64,000 bases of DNA from Euphorbia lathyris (Eukaryota; Streptophyta; Magnoliopsida; Malpighiales; Euphorbiaceae), in contig NC_088910.1 in the NCBI RefSeq assembly GCF_963576675.1, positions 104,684,807-104,748,806 of the forward strand, given 5' to 3'. Both the position numbers and the translations under genes were made by a program. The notes below the pieces were generated by a model. It had not been told where the DNA came from and made no database searches. It saw only the letters and a program-made list of their open reading frames with translations. Positions 24,648 through 34,379 of this stretch are shown here, piece after piece. The first letter of the stretch is position 1. Each line of letters begins with the position of its first letter.

Positions 24648-25673
24648 CTTTTGTTTATTTTGTTTGTAAATATGTTGTACATATTTCTATTTCAATAAAA
24701 CTTTCTCTTTTGCATTATATCTTGTTTTTTATTATATGGTTACACTAACATTAAAACTCATTATTCTACACTTATGAATCTATTAAATAAAACTTTAAAG
24801 CATTCATTACTAATTAAATGTTAATAACTAAGTTTCAATTCCTTAAATAAACATTCATTTAACTTACATTAATAAATGAACATAAATGCTTCAATTAATG
24901 TGAGTTCCAAACTTTTCCTATTATTAATTTAACATTCGTTAATTAAAGCATTTTCATTTATTTTTCCCATTAATAAGGATAAACCTTTGGTTTTCCTTAT
25001 CATTTAATGTTTTTCATTTATGTTTTTAAGTACAGATAACATTTTCAATGAGTTCAGGATAGGATTTATCAAGAAATTACACAAATAGGAGTTACTATGC
25101 AGAATTTGGGTGACCATAGGGTGATCCGCGACCGAGAATTATTGAATTCTCGGTAACTTCAGCAATTTCCTTCAAAATTCAGAGAACAATTCGCTGCCAG
25201 ACGTGATCCGCGGCCGAGAATGGTGCGATCCTCGGTAACTTCAGCAAAAATCCTTCCAAAATACAAAGGAAAATTGGTTGAAACACGCGATTCGCGGCCG
25301 CGGATGCGCATCCTCGGTCGCGACACGCGTGATTCTGCAACACCTAGTCCGGATTTTTGGCCTTTTTTTCCACCTTTTCCTATTCAACCTCTACCTATTC
25401 CTCTTTCTATTCCTACTCTACCTATTAATCTTCCTATTCAACCCTATATATACCTATTACTTACACAAACCTTACATCACCTCAAATTTTAACCAATCCC
25501 CTACTCTTACCTCTTCCCAATACCTTACTTTTACTCTTCCCAATTTCATCATTACCCTTTTCAATCACCTAACCCTTTCAACTTCAAGTCTCCATACAAC
25601 ACTTCTACTTCTTCTTCAACCTCAAGCTTTTATCTCTTTTCATCTTTTTCTCTAAACCCTAAACACCATAACC
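24648..25673 (+). repeat. Athila spacer between post-pol ORFs, with GC-rich hairpins
   Basis: The AT-rich first half has no gene. From 25120 three hairpin units follow at about 80-bp spacing: ACCGAGAATT/AATTCTCGGT (25131-25154, perfect 10-bp stem), GCCGAGAAT to ATCCTCGGTAAC (about 25212-25240), and CGCGGCCGCGGATGC/GCATCCTCGGTCGCG (25293-25322, 15-bp arms with two mismatches). Each of the first two is followed by AACTTCAGCA. A pyrimidine-rich leader with TATATATACC at about 25443 precedes the next ORF. Confidence 0.7.
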
Positions 25674-26879
25674 ATGCCTAGAGCAAAGCGTGTTGGACAC
25701 AAGCCGGCTGTCACTGAGGCTAATCGCCTAAGGATTAGTTGCGGGGCTTATTTCGACATTCATTCCGAGGAAGAAGTTGGACGTTTCAAGCACTTTTCAA
25801 ACGCTAATCGTAAGTTCGTGGACATGCAGTTTCTTGACTTTGATTCGGTAAGGAAGTTGAACTTCACTACACAAATTACTGCTTTTATTGAGACTTTGGG
25901 ATGGGAAACTTTTGCTTCTATGCGTTTTCCCCAAATTCAAGAGTATGTGGTTGAGTTTTTGGTTACTTTGAAGATGAACAAAAAGAGAACGGAAATTTCT
26001 TTTCGGAATAATGGTACTACCTATACCATAGATTATGAGGCTATGGGAAATATGTTTGGTTTCCCTACTAGTGATTTTTATGATAAGCCTCGGGATTTTG
26101 ACAATAACTCTTTTTGGCAAACTCTTTCCGACCAAACTTCTTTTGACTCTAAAAACACTTCGAGCAAGTTGATTAAGGACAATTGTGTGTTCTTCTTTCA
26201 CAAGTATTTGAGTTTTTCACTTTTTGGTCGTGTTGAGAGTTCAAAAATTCAAGTCCGGGATTTGTTTGTTTGGGATTGTTTGTTCAAGGGTTTAAGGGTT
26301 GATAGCATTGGAATGATATTTGACAATTTGTATCGTGCTTCGAGGGCTCGCACCACTCAGGTCCCTCTCGGTAATTTAATCACCGCTATTGTTTTAGGAG
26401 CACGGGATGAATTAGCAACTTATGATATGTCCACCTACCATGGATATGTTCCGATTTTGGACATTGCGGCTCTTGAGCGGGCTCATTTATTGGTTTCTGC
26501 GGCTCCTCCCGTTTTTATTTCTTATGCTACCCGTATTGCTCATCTTCGTGGCACTATGGGTGGAGGTGCTTCTAGTTCCCAAAATGTAGGTACCGAAGAA
26601 GGAGGTGCGGAGGAAGGAGCGGAAGATGCACCACAAACCCAAGCAACACAAGATAATGATCCGGTGGATTTAAGGAGAATTTTGAACCAAATCAATGCCA
26701 ATCATAGACAAATGAATTTGAGAATTGATGATTTGGTGGAGAACAACATGGTGATGAATGACAACCTCAATACTTTGAGGCGTGCGCAAAGATCGACTCG
26801 GCATCGGATCCTTTCGTTTTTCCGCCGCCGAAATGTGGAAACTTCACCAACACCTCCGGATTCCCCGCCGAATGCTTAG
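25674..26879 (+). CDS. Athila post-pol ORF b (401 aa, ATHILA ORF family-like)
   Basis: This second uninterrupted post-pol frame starts MPRAKRVGHKPAV. Its central region (FIETLGWETFASMRFP, TYTIDYEAMGNMFGFP, FFHKYLSFSLFGR, VPLGNLITAIVLGARD) aligns segment by segment with the ORF at 23715. It is longer by a C-terminal extension: a Gly/Glu-rich linker (GGGASSSQNVGTEEGGAEEG), a polar helical segment (NQINANHRQMNLRIDDLVEN) that may be a coiled coil, and an Arg/Pro-rich tail. No signal peptide is visible. Function is unknown. The open frame suggests recent constraint or recent insertion. Confidence 0.75.
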   Translation: MPRAKRVGHKPAVTEANRLRISCGAYFDIHSEEEVGRFKHFSNANRKFVDMQFLDFDSVRKLNFTTQITAFIETLGWETFASMRFPQIQEYVVEFLVTLKMNKKRTEISFRNNGTTYTIDYEAMGNMFGFPTSDFYDKPRDFDNNSFWQTLSDQTSFDSKNTSSKLIKDNCVFFFHKYLSFSLFGRVESSKIQVRDLFVWDCLFKGLRVDSIGMIFDNLYRASRARTTQVPLGNLITAIVLGARDELATYDMSTYHGYVPILDIAALERAHLLVSAAPPVFISYATRIAHLRGTMGGGASSSQNVGTEEGGAEEGAEDAPQTQATQDNDPVDLRRILNQINANHRQMNLRIDDLVENNMVMNDNLNTLRRAQRSTRHRILSFFRRRNVETSPTPPDSPPNA

Positions 26880-28318
26880 GTTTTATCTTTTATTTTTATC
26901 TTATCTTGTTTTAATTTCAGTTTCGTACATTTTTATTTTCTTATGTTTCGTACAATTTCAATTTTAATTTAATTTTATGATGCATGTTTTCTTTGCTATA
27001 TCTTTCATTTCTTTCCGTTTGTTTTATCTTTAATGTTTTATCTCCATTTTGCACCAATGAGGACATGGTCCAATTTAAGTGTGGGAGGAGATATATACAT
27101 ATATCATTTTTATGCAAACGAATGAATGACCGAATATATGCAAATGAATGAATGAATGTATGCAACACTTGTTTGTTTTCAAAAATACAAAATGCAACGT
27201 AAATTGCAACACTTTTAAGTAAATTGCAACAAATGAAAAAACTTAACATTTTTTATGAAATATCATTTTTACATTTATAAATTAATCATAAGTTAAAATT
27301 TTTATGATTATTTTTAGGTTATCATTATCGATAGAAATAAATATTTCTATACGGGTAATATTTTTCAAAATATTTTTCACAAATCTTCGACACGATTTTA
27401 AGTAAAAATTGTCTCGAGTGAATGTATTTAAGTAATAAATTCTTTATTTTCAATCTCTATTTTATAATCATGAAATTCATGATACAATAAATCTTATTTT
27501 AAATTTTCAATTAGGTTTATAGGCATTAAATTGAACTAACAATTTTTAGCTCGGTTTTGATTTTGTCTTACATTAACACCAATTGAAGTTTTTAAGGAAA
27601 CTATAGCCATAATACATGTTGAATTTTAAGTCAATATAAGATGAATGTGCTAATTTTCTTTTTCCCAATTTACAATTTATAATCAATAAATCGTATTCTT
27701 AACTTTTGGCCACGATTGAGACCAACATTATCACAGTCGAGGTATGAAAGGGAAGAAATAAAAAAGTAAAGCGTACTTTTGGCCACGGTTGCGACCACCC
27801 TTATCACAATCGAGGTATGAAAGGAACGTTTAAATAAGAAAAAATTAAGCGTGTTTAAAGTTTAAAGCAACGATTGCGTCCATCCATGGCATGGTCGGTA
27901 CCTCTTAAGCGAACACAAATAAAATGCATATAAAGTTACGATCGAGACCACCCTTATCACGGGGGTAACTAAGCAAATAAATTAAACTTAATAAATCATA
28001 TATAATAATTCAAGTTTGGGAAAGGAAATTTGGTGCTTTGAAATGCCTTGAGATGAAAAACTCAATAACATGCGTGCTTACATCGTCCCGAATACTTCAA
28101 TTTAAACATTGAAATACAAGACGAATGAAATATCGTATTTATACTAAGTTAGTTTGATGTTTTGCGTATAAATTTGCCATGCGAAGTTAGTCTTTTCGGC
28201 TTAACTAATTTAAAAGGTAAACACAAAGATATATGTTTTATTTTCATAAAGAGATTAGTTAAGGAATAAATTCAGTGAAATTTTGCTCGGGACTAGCAAA
28301 AGATTAAGTGTGGAGATT
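26880..28318 (+). other. Athila 3' untranslated region
   Basis: No gene seen. TTTAAGTGTGGGAGGAG at about 27076-27092, after GAGGACATGG, matches the conserved polypurine-type motif of Athila elements but lies about 1.2 kb from the LTR. A second similar block, TTAAGTGTGGAGATT, directly precedes LTR 2 at 28319 and is the expected functional polypurine tract. Confidence 0.6.
27702..27970. repeat. Imperfect ~75-bp tandem repeat (4 units)
   Basis: Units share TTGGCCACG(A/G)TTG(A/C)GACCA, a CTTATCAC block, and (A/T)CGAGGTATGAAAGG. The two clearest start at 27702 and 27775, with more diverged units at about 27854 and 27930. The repeat lies in the Athila 3' region just before LTR 2. Confidence 0.75.
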
Positions 28319-29864
28319 TGTTAAGCCCAAAATATACCTAAAATATCATTAACATTTACATCATTTTTATTACAAATTCGTGTTATTTATATCTGTTTAG
28401 ATTACTTTTACTCTCGAATATCTTTCTTTCTTGCAAGGTACCTAAATATTTGGTAAAATCCAAATAGGAACGAAAAAGGATCTAAAACAGAAGAAAAACC
28501 CTACAAAAGGAGTCAAAGACGACGTAAATCGAAAGCACCAAGTCGAGGACACGAACGAAAGCAAAGAAACAGAAAACTCACCAAGCCGCGACCGCGAATC
28601 CACCACCCGCGACACGCGTGGTTTAGCCATTTCTCCCCTTCGTCCAACGTTCAACTTAATGCTACGTCATTCACGGCCGAGGATTCCTATCCTCGATAAG
28701 TGCAGAAAATTTACCAAATGCATTTTACACATGTTGAAATCCAAGAAACGCGTTCGTTCAAGTGGATAAAGACGTCCTTTCACAACGGACACGACTCTTA
28801 ACCAACGGATACATCACTTCAAACACAACCCTTCAACATCTATAAATAAAGAGTTGATGTTGAGAAAAAATGCAATGAAATGTTATAATATAGATATAGA
28901 ATCAGAGCGTAGAACTTATGTCTAAGTTCTAAGTAAAACATTTCGAGAGTTAGAAATTAGATTATGTACAAAACAAGATGAGGTACACATATTGTTTATA
29001 GTTTAATTACAACTCAGTAGCGTTTAGACATTGTTCCAGTTTTAGTTTGCATCATGGTAGTGGCCGACCGAATCCCTATTACGAAGTTACAGAGAAAAGA
29101 TTGAGTAGAGTGTTCGCCCCTGAGCCTGAAAACCTCTTAGGAAACCCAAGGAAATGAACCGATCAAGCCGTTCACTTGCACGCCCTCGAAGAACTCGATG
29201 CTCCTTGTTCTCTGTAAACTTGTATCAATTTATATTTCATCTAATAAAGTCTGTTCTATTCGACAAATCGTTATGCAGCACTTATGGTAACCAATCCAAT
29301 ATAAGTGAGGCTGGTGTTTTCATTAATACGCAGTTGAATTCAAAATCATTACAAGGAAACTTTGTTGAACACTTAGGCAAATTATCATCTCGAAAGAGTT
29401 TTAATTTGAGTAAGGGCAACTATCCCGAAAGGGTTTTATCGCGTTCAAAGCCAATTAATTAGAGGTTCCGTCATTTATTTCATCATCATAATTGATACAA
29501 AGTTTAAGTTGTTTTCTTTGCTTAATGCAAATGAATAAATTCATTCGTTTTTCTAAAAAGTTCTAAATGTTCCTGTTTTGTAAAATTCACCCTTAAAATC
29601 AGAAGATCTTTCTAACAATCGATATATTCTAAATATAAAATCTTATTCCAGCATTTTCAAGTATTCAAAGTCCACAAACTCAATTAAACAATTTCCTAAA
29701 TTCAATTAGACAAATTTCACTTTTCATTTACATTCAATAGTAAATCTAACAAGTTCGAAATTAACAGATTCAAAAATAAGTTTTTCGTTAAAAAACGTAT
29801 CCCTGTGGGATCGATATTTTTATTACTACAAGCGAAACCGTGCACATGCGGAAATCGCTCAACA
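28319..29864 (+). repeat. Athila LTR 2 (shared middle LTR)
   Basis: This 1546-bp LTR has the same termini as LTR 1 and is nearly identical to it, including TATAAATA at 28841-28848. It is preceded by a polypurine-like tract as a 3' LTR should be, and followed by a primer-binding site as a 5' LTR should be, so it serves both units of the array. Confidence 0.95.
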
Positions 29865-29870
29865 AGTTTT

Positions 29871-29888
29871 TGGCGCCGTTGCCGGGGA
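29871..29888 (+). promoter_or_regulatory. Primer-binding site of Athila copy B
   Basis: TGGCGCCGTTGCCGGGGA again lies 6 nt after the LTR end, identical in sequence and spacing to copy A. Confidence 0.9.
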
Positions 29889-30054
29889 TACGCCAAAATT
29901 TTTGACAAAATTTTTATTTTTCGTATTTTATTTTCGAATCTAGGTTTACACATTATTTTTATACAATTTTTTTTTATTTATTTTCAGTTATATAACATAT
30001 TTGTTTTCAATTTTGTTTTGAAGGTAGTTTGGCTCGTGTAACAATTTCAAGTTC

Positions 30055-32671
30055 ATGCGCAGTTCGCGAAGTTCGGGCACACCACCAGACCCTCTTGATC
30101 CAGAAATTGAAAGAACACTTAAGAAAAACAACAAAAACAAAGACAAAACACCCTTAAAAACCAAAGTAGTCCAGCCAGAAAATATGGCCGATCCACCGGC
30201 ACTTATGGATTATGCTAGGCCAGGAATGGCCGGTGTAACTAATAGTGTAGTTAGACCCCGTATAAACGCAAATCAATTTGAAATTAAGCCTGCTTTGCTT
30301 AATATGTTGCAAATCAACGTAACGTTTTATGGACTACCTAACGAAAACCCTAATGCACATTTGACAAATTTCTTAGAAATTTGTGATACTTTTAAAATTA
30401 CTGATGTAATAGCCGAAGCAATCAAACTTCGCCTCTTTCCTTTCACTTTAAAGGATAAGGCAAAAATTTGGTTAACTTTTATGCCTGCTGCAACATTTGA
30501 AACTTGGGACCAATTAGCCTAAGCGTTTTTATCAAAATATTTTCCTTTAGCAAAAACCGCAAGAGTCATCAAAGAGTTGACATCTTTTACCCAAAATAAT
30601 AATGAAACTCTTTATGAAGCTTGGGAACGTTTTAAAGAACTTCAACGTTTATGCCCACACCACCAACTGCCAGATGCACTTTTAATGCAGACATTCTATA
30701 ATGGATTAAATCCTACGACTAGAGGTTCATTAGATGTTATGTCTAGAGGGTTATTTATGAAGAAGACGTCCGCCCAAGCAAGAGAACTTTTGGAGGAAAT
30801 GGCAATCAACAGCAGTATGTGGCCCGCAGAGCGTGGACATATACCAACGGCGAAACCATCATCCTCAGGTACATCATCGGTTAACGGTATAATGAATCTT
30901 GATCCAGTAGCAATGTTACAAGCCCAATTTTCTGCCTTATCGCACAAAATTGATAAATTTATGGCACCATGCGATCCTAATGATCCAATCCAGAGAGACA
31001 TTGATTACGAAGGTATGAATGAGTTAGAACAGGTAAACTTTGTCTAAGGACAAAACCAAACTACTAATCCTTATTCTAATACTTATAATCCTGGATGGAG
31101 AAATCATCCTAACTTTAATTGGAAAGATGGTAATAATAATAATAATGCAAATGCTAATCAATATCGTATAAATAATTATCAAAATCAAACAAGAGATATG
31201 ATTAGCACTTTATCTTCAAAAATCGACAAATTTATAGATGCTATGAATGGAAAGGTAAGTAATCAAGACGATGGTTTTAAACGGATTGAAAGTAAATTCG
31301 ATCAGCTTATCAAAAACCAATCATCTAGCATCCATAATTTGGAAGTTCAAATTGGACAGCTTGCTAAATCAATTCCATCCCGCAAAGAGGGAAGTCTTCC
31401 CAGCCAAACGGAAGAAAATCCGAAAGAGCATGTTAAGGCTATCACTCTTCGTTCAGGGAAAAACTACTTAGGTCCGGAAATGCCCGGAAATTCAACTTTA
31501 CCTGGAAATGATTTACCAAAATCCAAAGAAGATACTTTAAAACAAAAAGATACAAAAATTGACTCTAATCCGAAACCTTTTGTACCAAAACCACCTTTTC
31601 CACACAGGGTCCGAAATAAGGACCATGATAAACAACTTTTATCATTTTTAGACAAACTTAAAAATTTGCATATAAATTTAACATTCATGGATGCAATTAC
31701 GCAAATTCCTAACTATGGAAAATTCTTGAAAGATTTAATTTCAAAAAAGATTAGTTGGGAAGGAATTTCATCCATTTCTCTTTCTGAAGATTGTAGTTCG
31801 ATAGTATCAAGCAAATTACCTACTAAACTCAAAGATCCCGGATGCTTTACCATTCCGTGTACATTGGGAAATATGGAATTCCCAAGTTGTCTTTGCGATT
31901 TAGGAGCTAGTATAAACTTGATGCCATTGTCTATTTTTGAAAAATTAGGTTTAGAAGAAGACATCAAACGTACCAATATGGTTTTGCAATTAGCGGATCA
32001 ATCCACTAAAAGACCATATGGTATAATTGAAGACGTTTTAGTAAAAGTTGACAAATTTATTTTTCCTACTGATTTTGTTATCTTAGATTTTGCTTATGAT
32101 GTTAATTGTCTGCTAATCTTTGGTAGACCATTCATGAACACGGGACGTGCTCTAGTTGATGTGTCGGAAGGAAAAGTAGTTTGACGAATAGGTGACGATA
32201 AGATCGAGTTCGATATGAATCAAGCAATGAAATATCCTATGGAGGATTTCGCATGTATGAAACTTGATTTAATTGAAGAATGTGTTAATGACATTGTTCA
32301 AAGAGAAGAAATAATAGAACCTATAATGGGTGAAGAATTAGAAGATAAGGACCCAGAGCCTTTGATTCGAGAAGATGGACCAGTTCCGCCTTCAGTAATA
32401 GTTCCACCTAAATTAGAACTTAAAGAATTACCAAACCATCTGAGATACACTTTCCTAGGCGGAAGTGATACTCTACCTATAATCATCTCTAACAAATTAA
32501 CAGAAAATCAAGAAGAAAAATTGAAAGAAGTTGTTAGAAATAGAATAGGAAGTATGGGATGGCAAATTTCAGATTTAAAAGGAATTAATCCTAGTATTGT
32601 AATGCATAGGATTCACTTAGAAGAAGATAAGCCACCTAAAGCGGATAGACAAAGACATTTAAATCCGAATA
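30055..32671 (+). pseudogene. Athila copy B gag-protease and start of pol (truncated)
   Basis: It is nearly identical to 17648-20282 of copy A. Differences that matter: a TAG replaces Gln (CAA-type codon) after DQLA near 30520; Ser is retained where copy A has TGA; the protease frame is continuous with its upstream linker (31198-32184), lacking the 1-nt deletion of copy A; and GAA is retained where copy A has TAA. The stops after VNFV (31044) and at 32182 are shared with copy A and so predate the duplication. Homology ends abruptly after AATCCGAATATG at 32671, before reverse transcriptase. Confidence 0.9.
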
Positions 32672-32787
32672 TGATAATTGATTGTACGGTTCCTCAGGAA
32701 GGAACCATTACTGTAGAGAAGGAGATTCCTCTGGAAGGCGCATCTTTTGAGAAAGACGCTAAGGAGGATACTCCTGTAAATTTTTGA
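32672..32787 (+). pseudogene. C-terminal end of the Tat-2 antisense ORF, fused to Athila copy B
   Basis: From 32672 the sequence no longer matches Athila. It encodes an acidic tail (EEGTI-type then EKEIPLEGASFEKDAKEDT) ending at TGA 32785-32787. Its acidic, Val/Glu-rich character and its position before the Tat spacer match the C-terminal part of the Tat-3 antisense ORF (about 60610-60700). The frame happens to continue the Athila pol frame, giving a 190-codon chimeric open frame from 32215. The fusion is most simply a deletion by-product. Confidence 0.6.
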
Positions 32788-33456
32788 ATGTAACTTACGT
32801 ATAATTTGTTTTAATCCTTTTCGCAACCATTATCTTTACTTTACGCTTTATATCTTTCAGCAAGTAAATTTATAGGTTTTAGGATTTATTCTGTTGGTTC
32901 AAGGTAGGTGGCCAGCAGTACCCTGGAATGTGAGCCTTTTTGAAGGCTTTGAAGCTTTTATTCCTTTAGAGGAAGTTAAGCTGCCTTAGGCAATCGATTT
33001 GCTTCCTATCTTTGAGGTGAATCGATCCGCCATTAGGACTTGAAACTCTTCTTTGGAAAGAGTACTCGAGAGTGTAAAGATCTCACGTCTGATAAATGTT
33101 TTAACTCTGTCTCTGACGGTGATCAATTATTTCCTATCTTTGAGGTAAATTGATCCGCCGCTGAGATTGTTCTCCTATCTTTGATGAGAAAGTAGTTATG
33201 CCATGATAGCATTATTCTACTGTGGGAATGCTTTTGTTGCCTCCCTCTTTTTGAATCTGTAATATTTATATTACTGCAAGGAAAGTACTCAAAGAAAGAA
33301 TTTGCAAAGTGAAAATTTCTCTTTATTAAATGGCAATTCGCCTTATTACAACGAATTGGTCTTATGTGTGAGCCTCGTTAAAACCTTTAATAAGAAAAAC
33401 CACATGGGATAAAAATTTACTAAAGGAAAAAGAGTACTCAAGACCTTGGTTACATT
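32788..33456. other. Tat-2 spacer between antisense ORF and pol
   Basis: No gene seen. It contains GGTAGGTGGCCAGCAGTACCC (also at about 700 and, diverged, at 60965), the TCTTTGAGG/GATCCGCC repeats (33000-33200), and a block around 33365-33435 (GAGCCTCGTTAAAACC, GGAAAAAGAGT) conserved in Tat-3 at 61230-61305. Confidence 0.6.
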
Positions 33457-34328
33457 TTATTCTCTGGCGAAATACTTGTGGAGGTTCTGAATATTCCACG
33501 TCTGTGGCAATGTGTTTCCCTCCATATCTTGAATCTTGAAAGTGGCAGGTCCAATTTTGGTCACAATTTTATATGGCCCCGTCCAGGTGATTCCCAACTT
33601 TCCTTTGCCTTCCAAGGATTGAATTTTGTTCGCCTTTCAGAGTACAAGATCTCCTGGGTTTAAGTCCACAAGTTTGGCGTGTTTGTCGTGATAGGCTGCG
33701 ATCCTCTGCTTGTAGGTGACCATTCGTACATACGCCTTCTCCCTTCTTGTTTCCAATTGGTCAAGACTTTCCCTTAACCTTTGGTCGTTCCGTTGGATTG
33801 GGGGTAGTAAATAGAGGCGAACCTGTTTTGAATGCCTTGGCTTTCGCAGAATGTTTTGAACTCTCCGCAATTGAACTGCGTCCCGTTGTCAGTGATAATC
33901 GTGTGGGGAACCCCGAATCTTCCGACTATGTTGTCTTTGACAAACTCGACCATCCACTCTGCGCTTATGGAGGAGACAGCTTCGACCTCCACCCACTTCG
34001 TAAAATGGTCCACGACTACTACAACATATTTCCTTTGTCTCTTGGTAGGAGGAAATGGGCCAACGATGTCGATCCCCCAGATGGCAAAGGGTCGTCCTTC
34101 GATAATGGGCTTCTGCAGGTGCTTAGCCGTGTGAGATTCATTTGCATGGACCTGGAAATTATGACAGGACTCTACTAGCTTTTGAGCATCGAGTTCCGCC
34201 GTGGGCCAATAAAATCCCACCAATCTGGACTTTTTTAAGATGGAGGCGGATGCTTCATGAGCGCCGCAAGTGCCTTCATGCAATTCTTTGAGGATCTGTT
34301 GTCCCTCTTCTGTCGTAACGCACTTCAA
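33457..34328 (-). pseudogene. Tat-2 integrase (internally deleted)
   Basis: The minus-strand translation has the finger region (HEGTCGAHEAS, then ESCHNFQ where the second Cys is Phe), the first catalytic Asp in GIDIVGPFPP, and the second in ITDNGTQF. The frame ends at SNGTTKG with no catalytic Glu. It continues in another frame with QRLRESLDQLETRREKAY and the C-terminal domain (VDLNPGDLVL, then TWNIQNLHKYFARE ending at 33457). A deletion at about 33780 therefore removed the Glu and following helix. The enzyme is inactive. Confidence 0.85.
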
Positions 34329-34379
34329 CCAGGGGTGACCAAAAGATTTCCTGTACAGCTGGTCATTTATTATGGAAAA

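Larger units (their letters stand above)
15906..32671 (+). mobile_element. Athila array: LTR - internal - LTR - truncated internal
   Basis: The array consists of an LTR (15906-17457), primer-binding site, gag-pol (17648-22923), two post-pol ORFs, an LTR (28319-29864), then a second primer-binding site and gag-pol that stops at 32671. The second internal region directly follows the middle LTR with no flanking DNA, so one LTR is shared. The left flank GCTTT (15901-15905) has no counterpart because the right end is deleted. The Asp-type primer-binding site, the CDLGAS protease motif and the post-pol ORFs place it in the Athila lineage. Confidence 0.88.

Noticed and set aside
25278..25655. Plus-strand 125-codon hydrophobic frame
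   Set aside because: Encoded by a pyrimidine-rich leader (Phe/Leu/Tyr-rich by composition) upstream of the 25674 ORF.
23715..26879. Calling the Athila post-pol ORFs envelope glycoproteins
   Set aside because: No signal peptide, transmembrane helix or cysteine-rich ectodomain visible. Position alone is not enough.
33747..34178. Plus-strand 143-codon frame
   Set aside because: Antisense shadow of the Tat-2 integrase.
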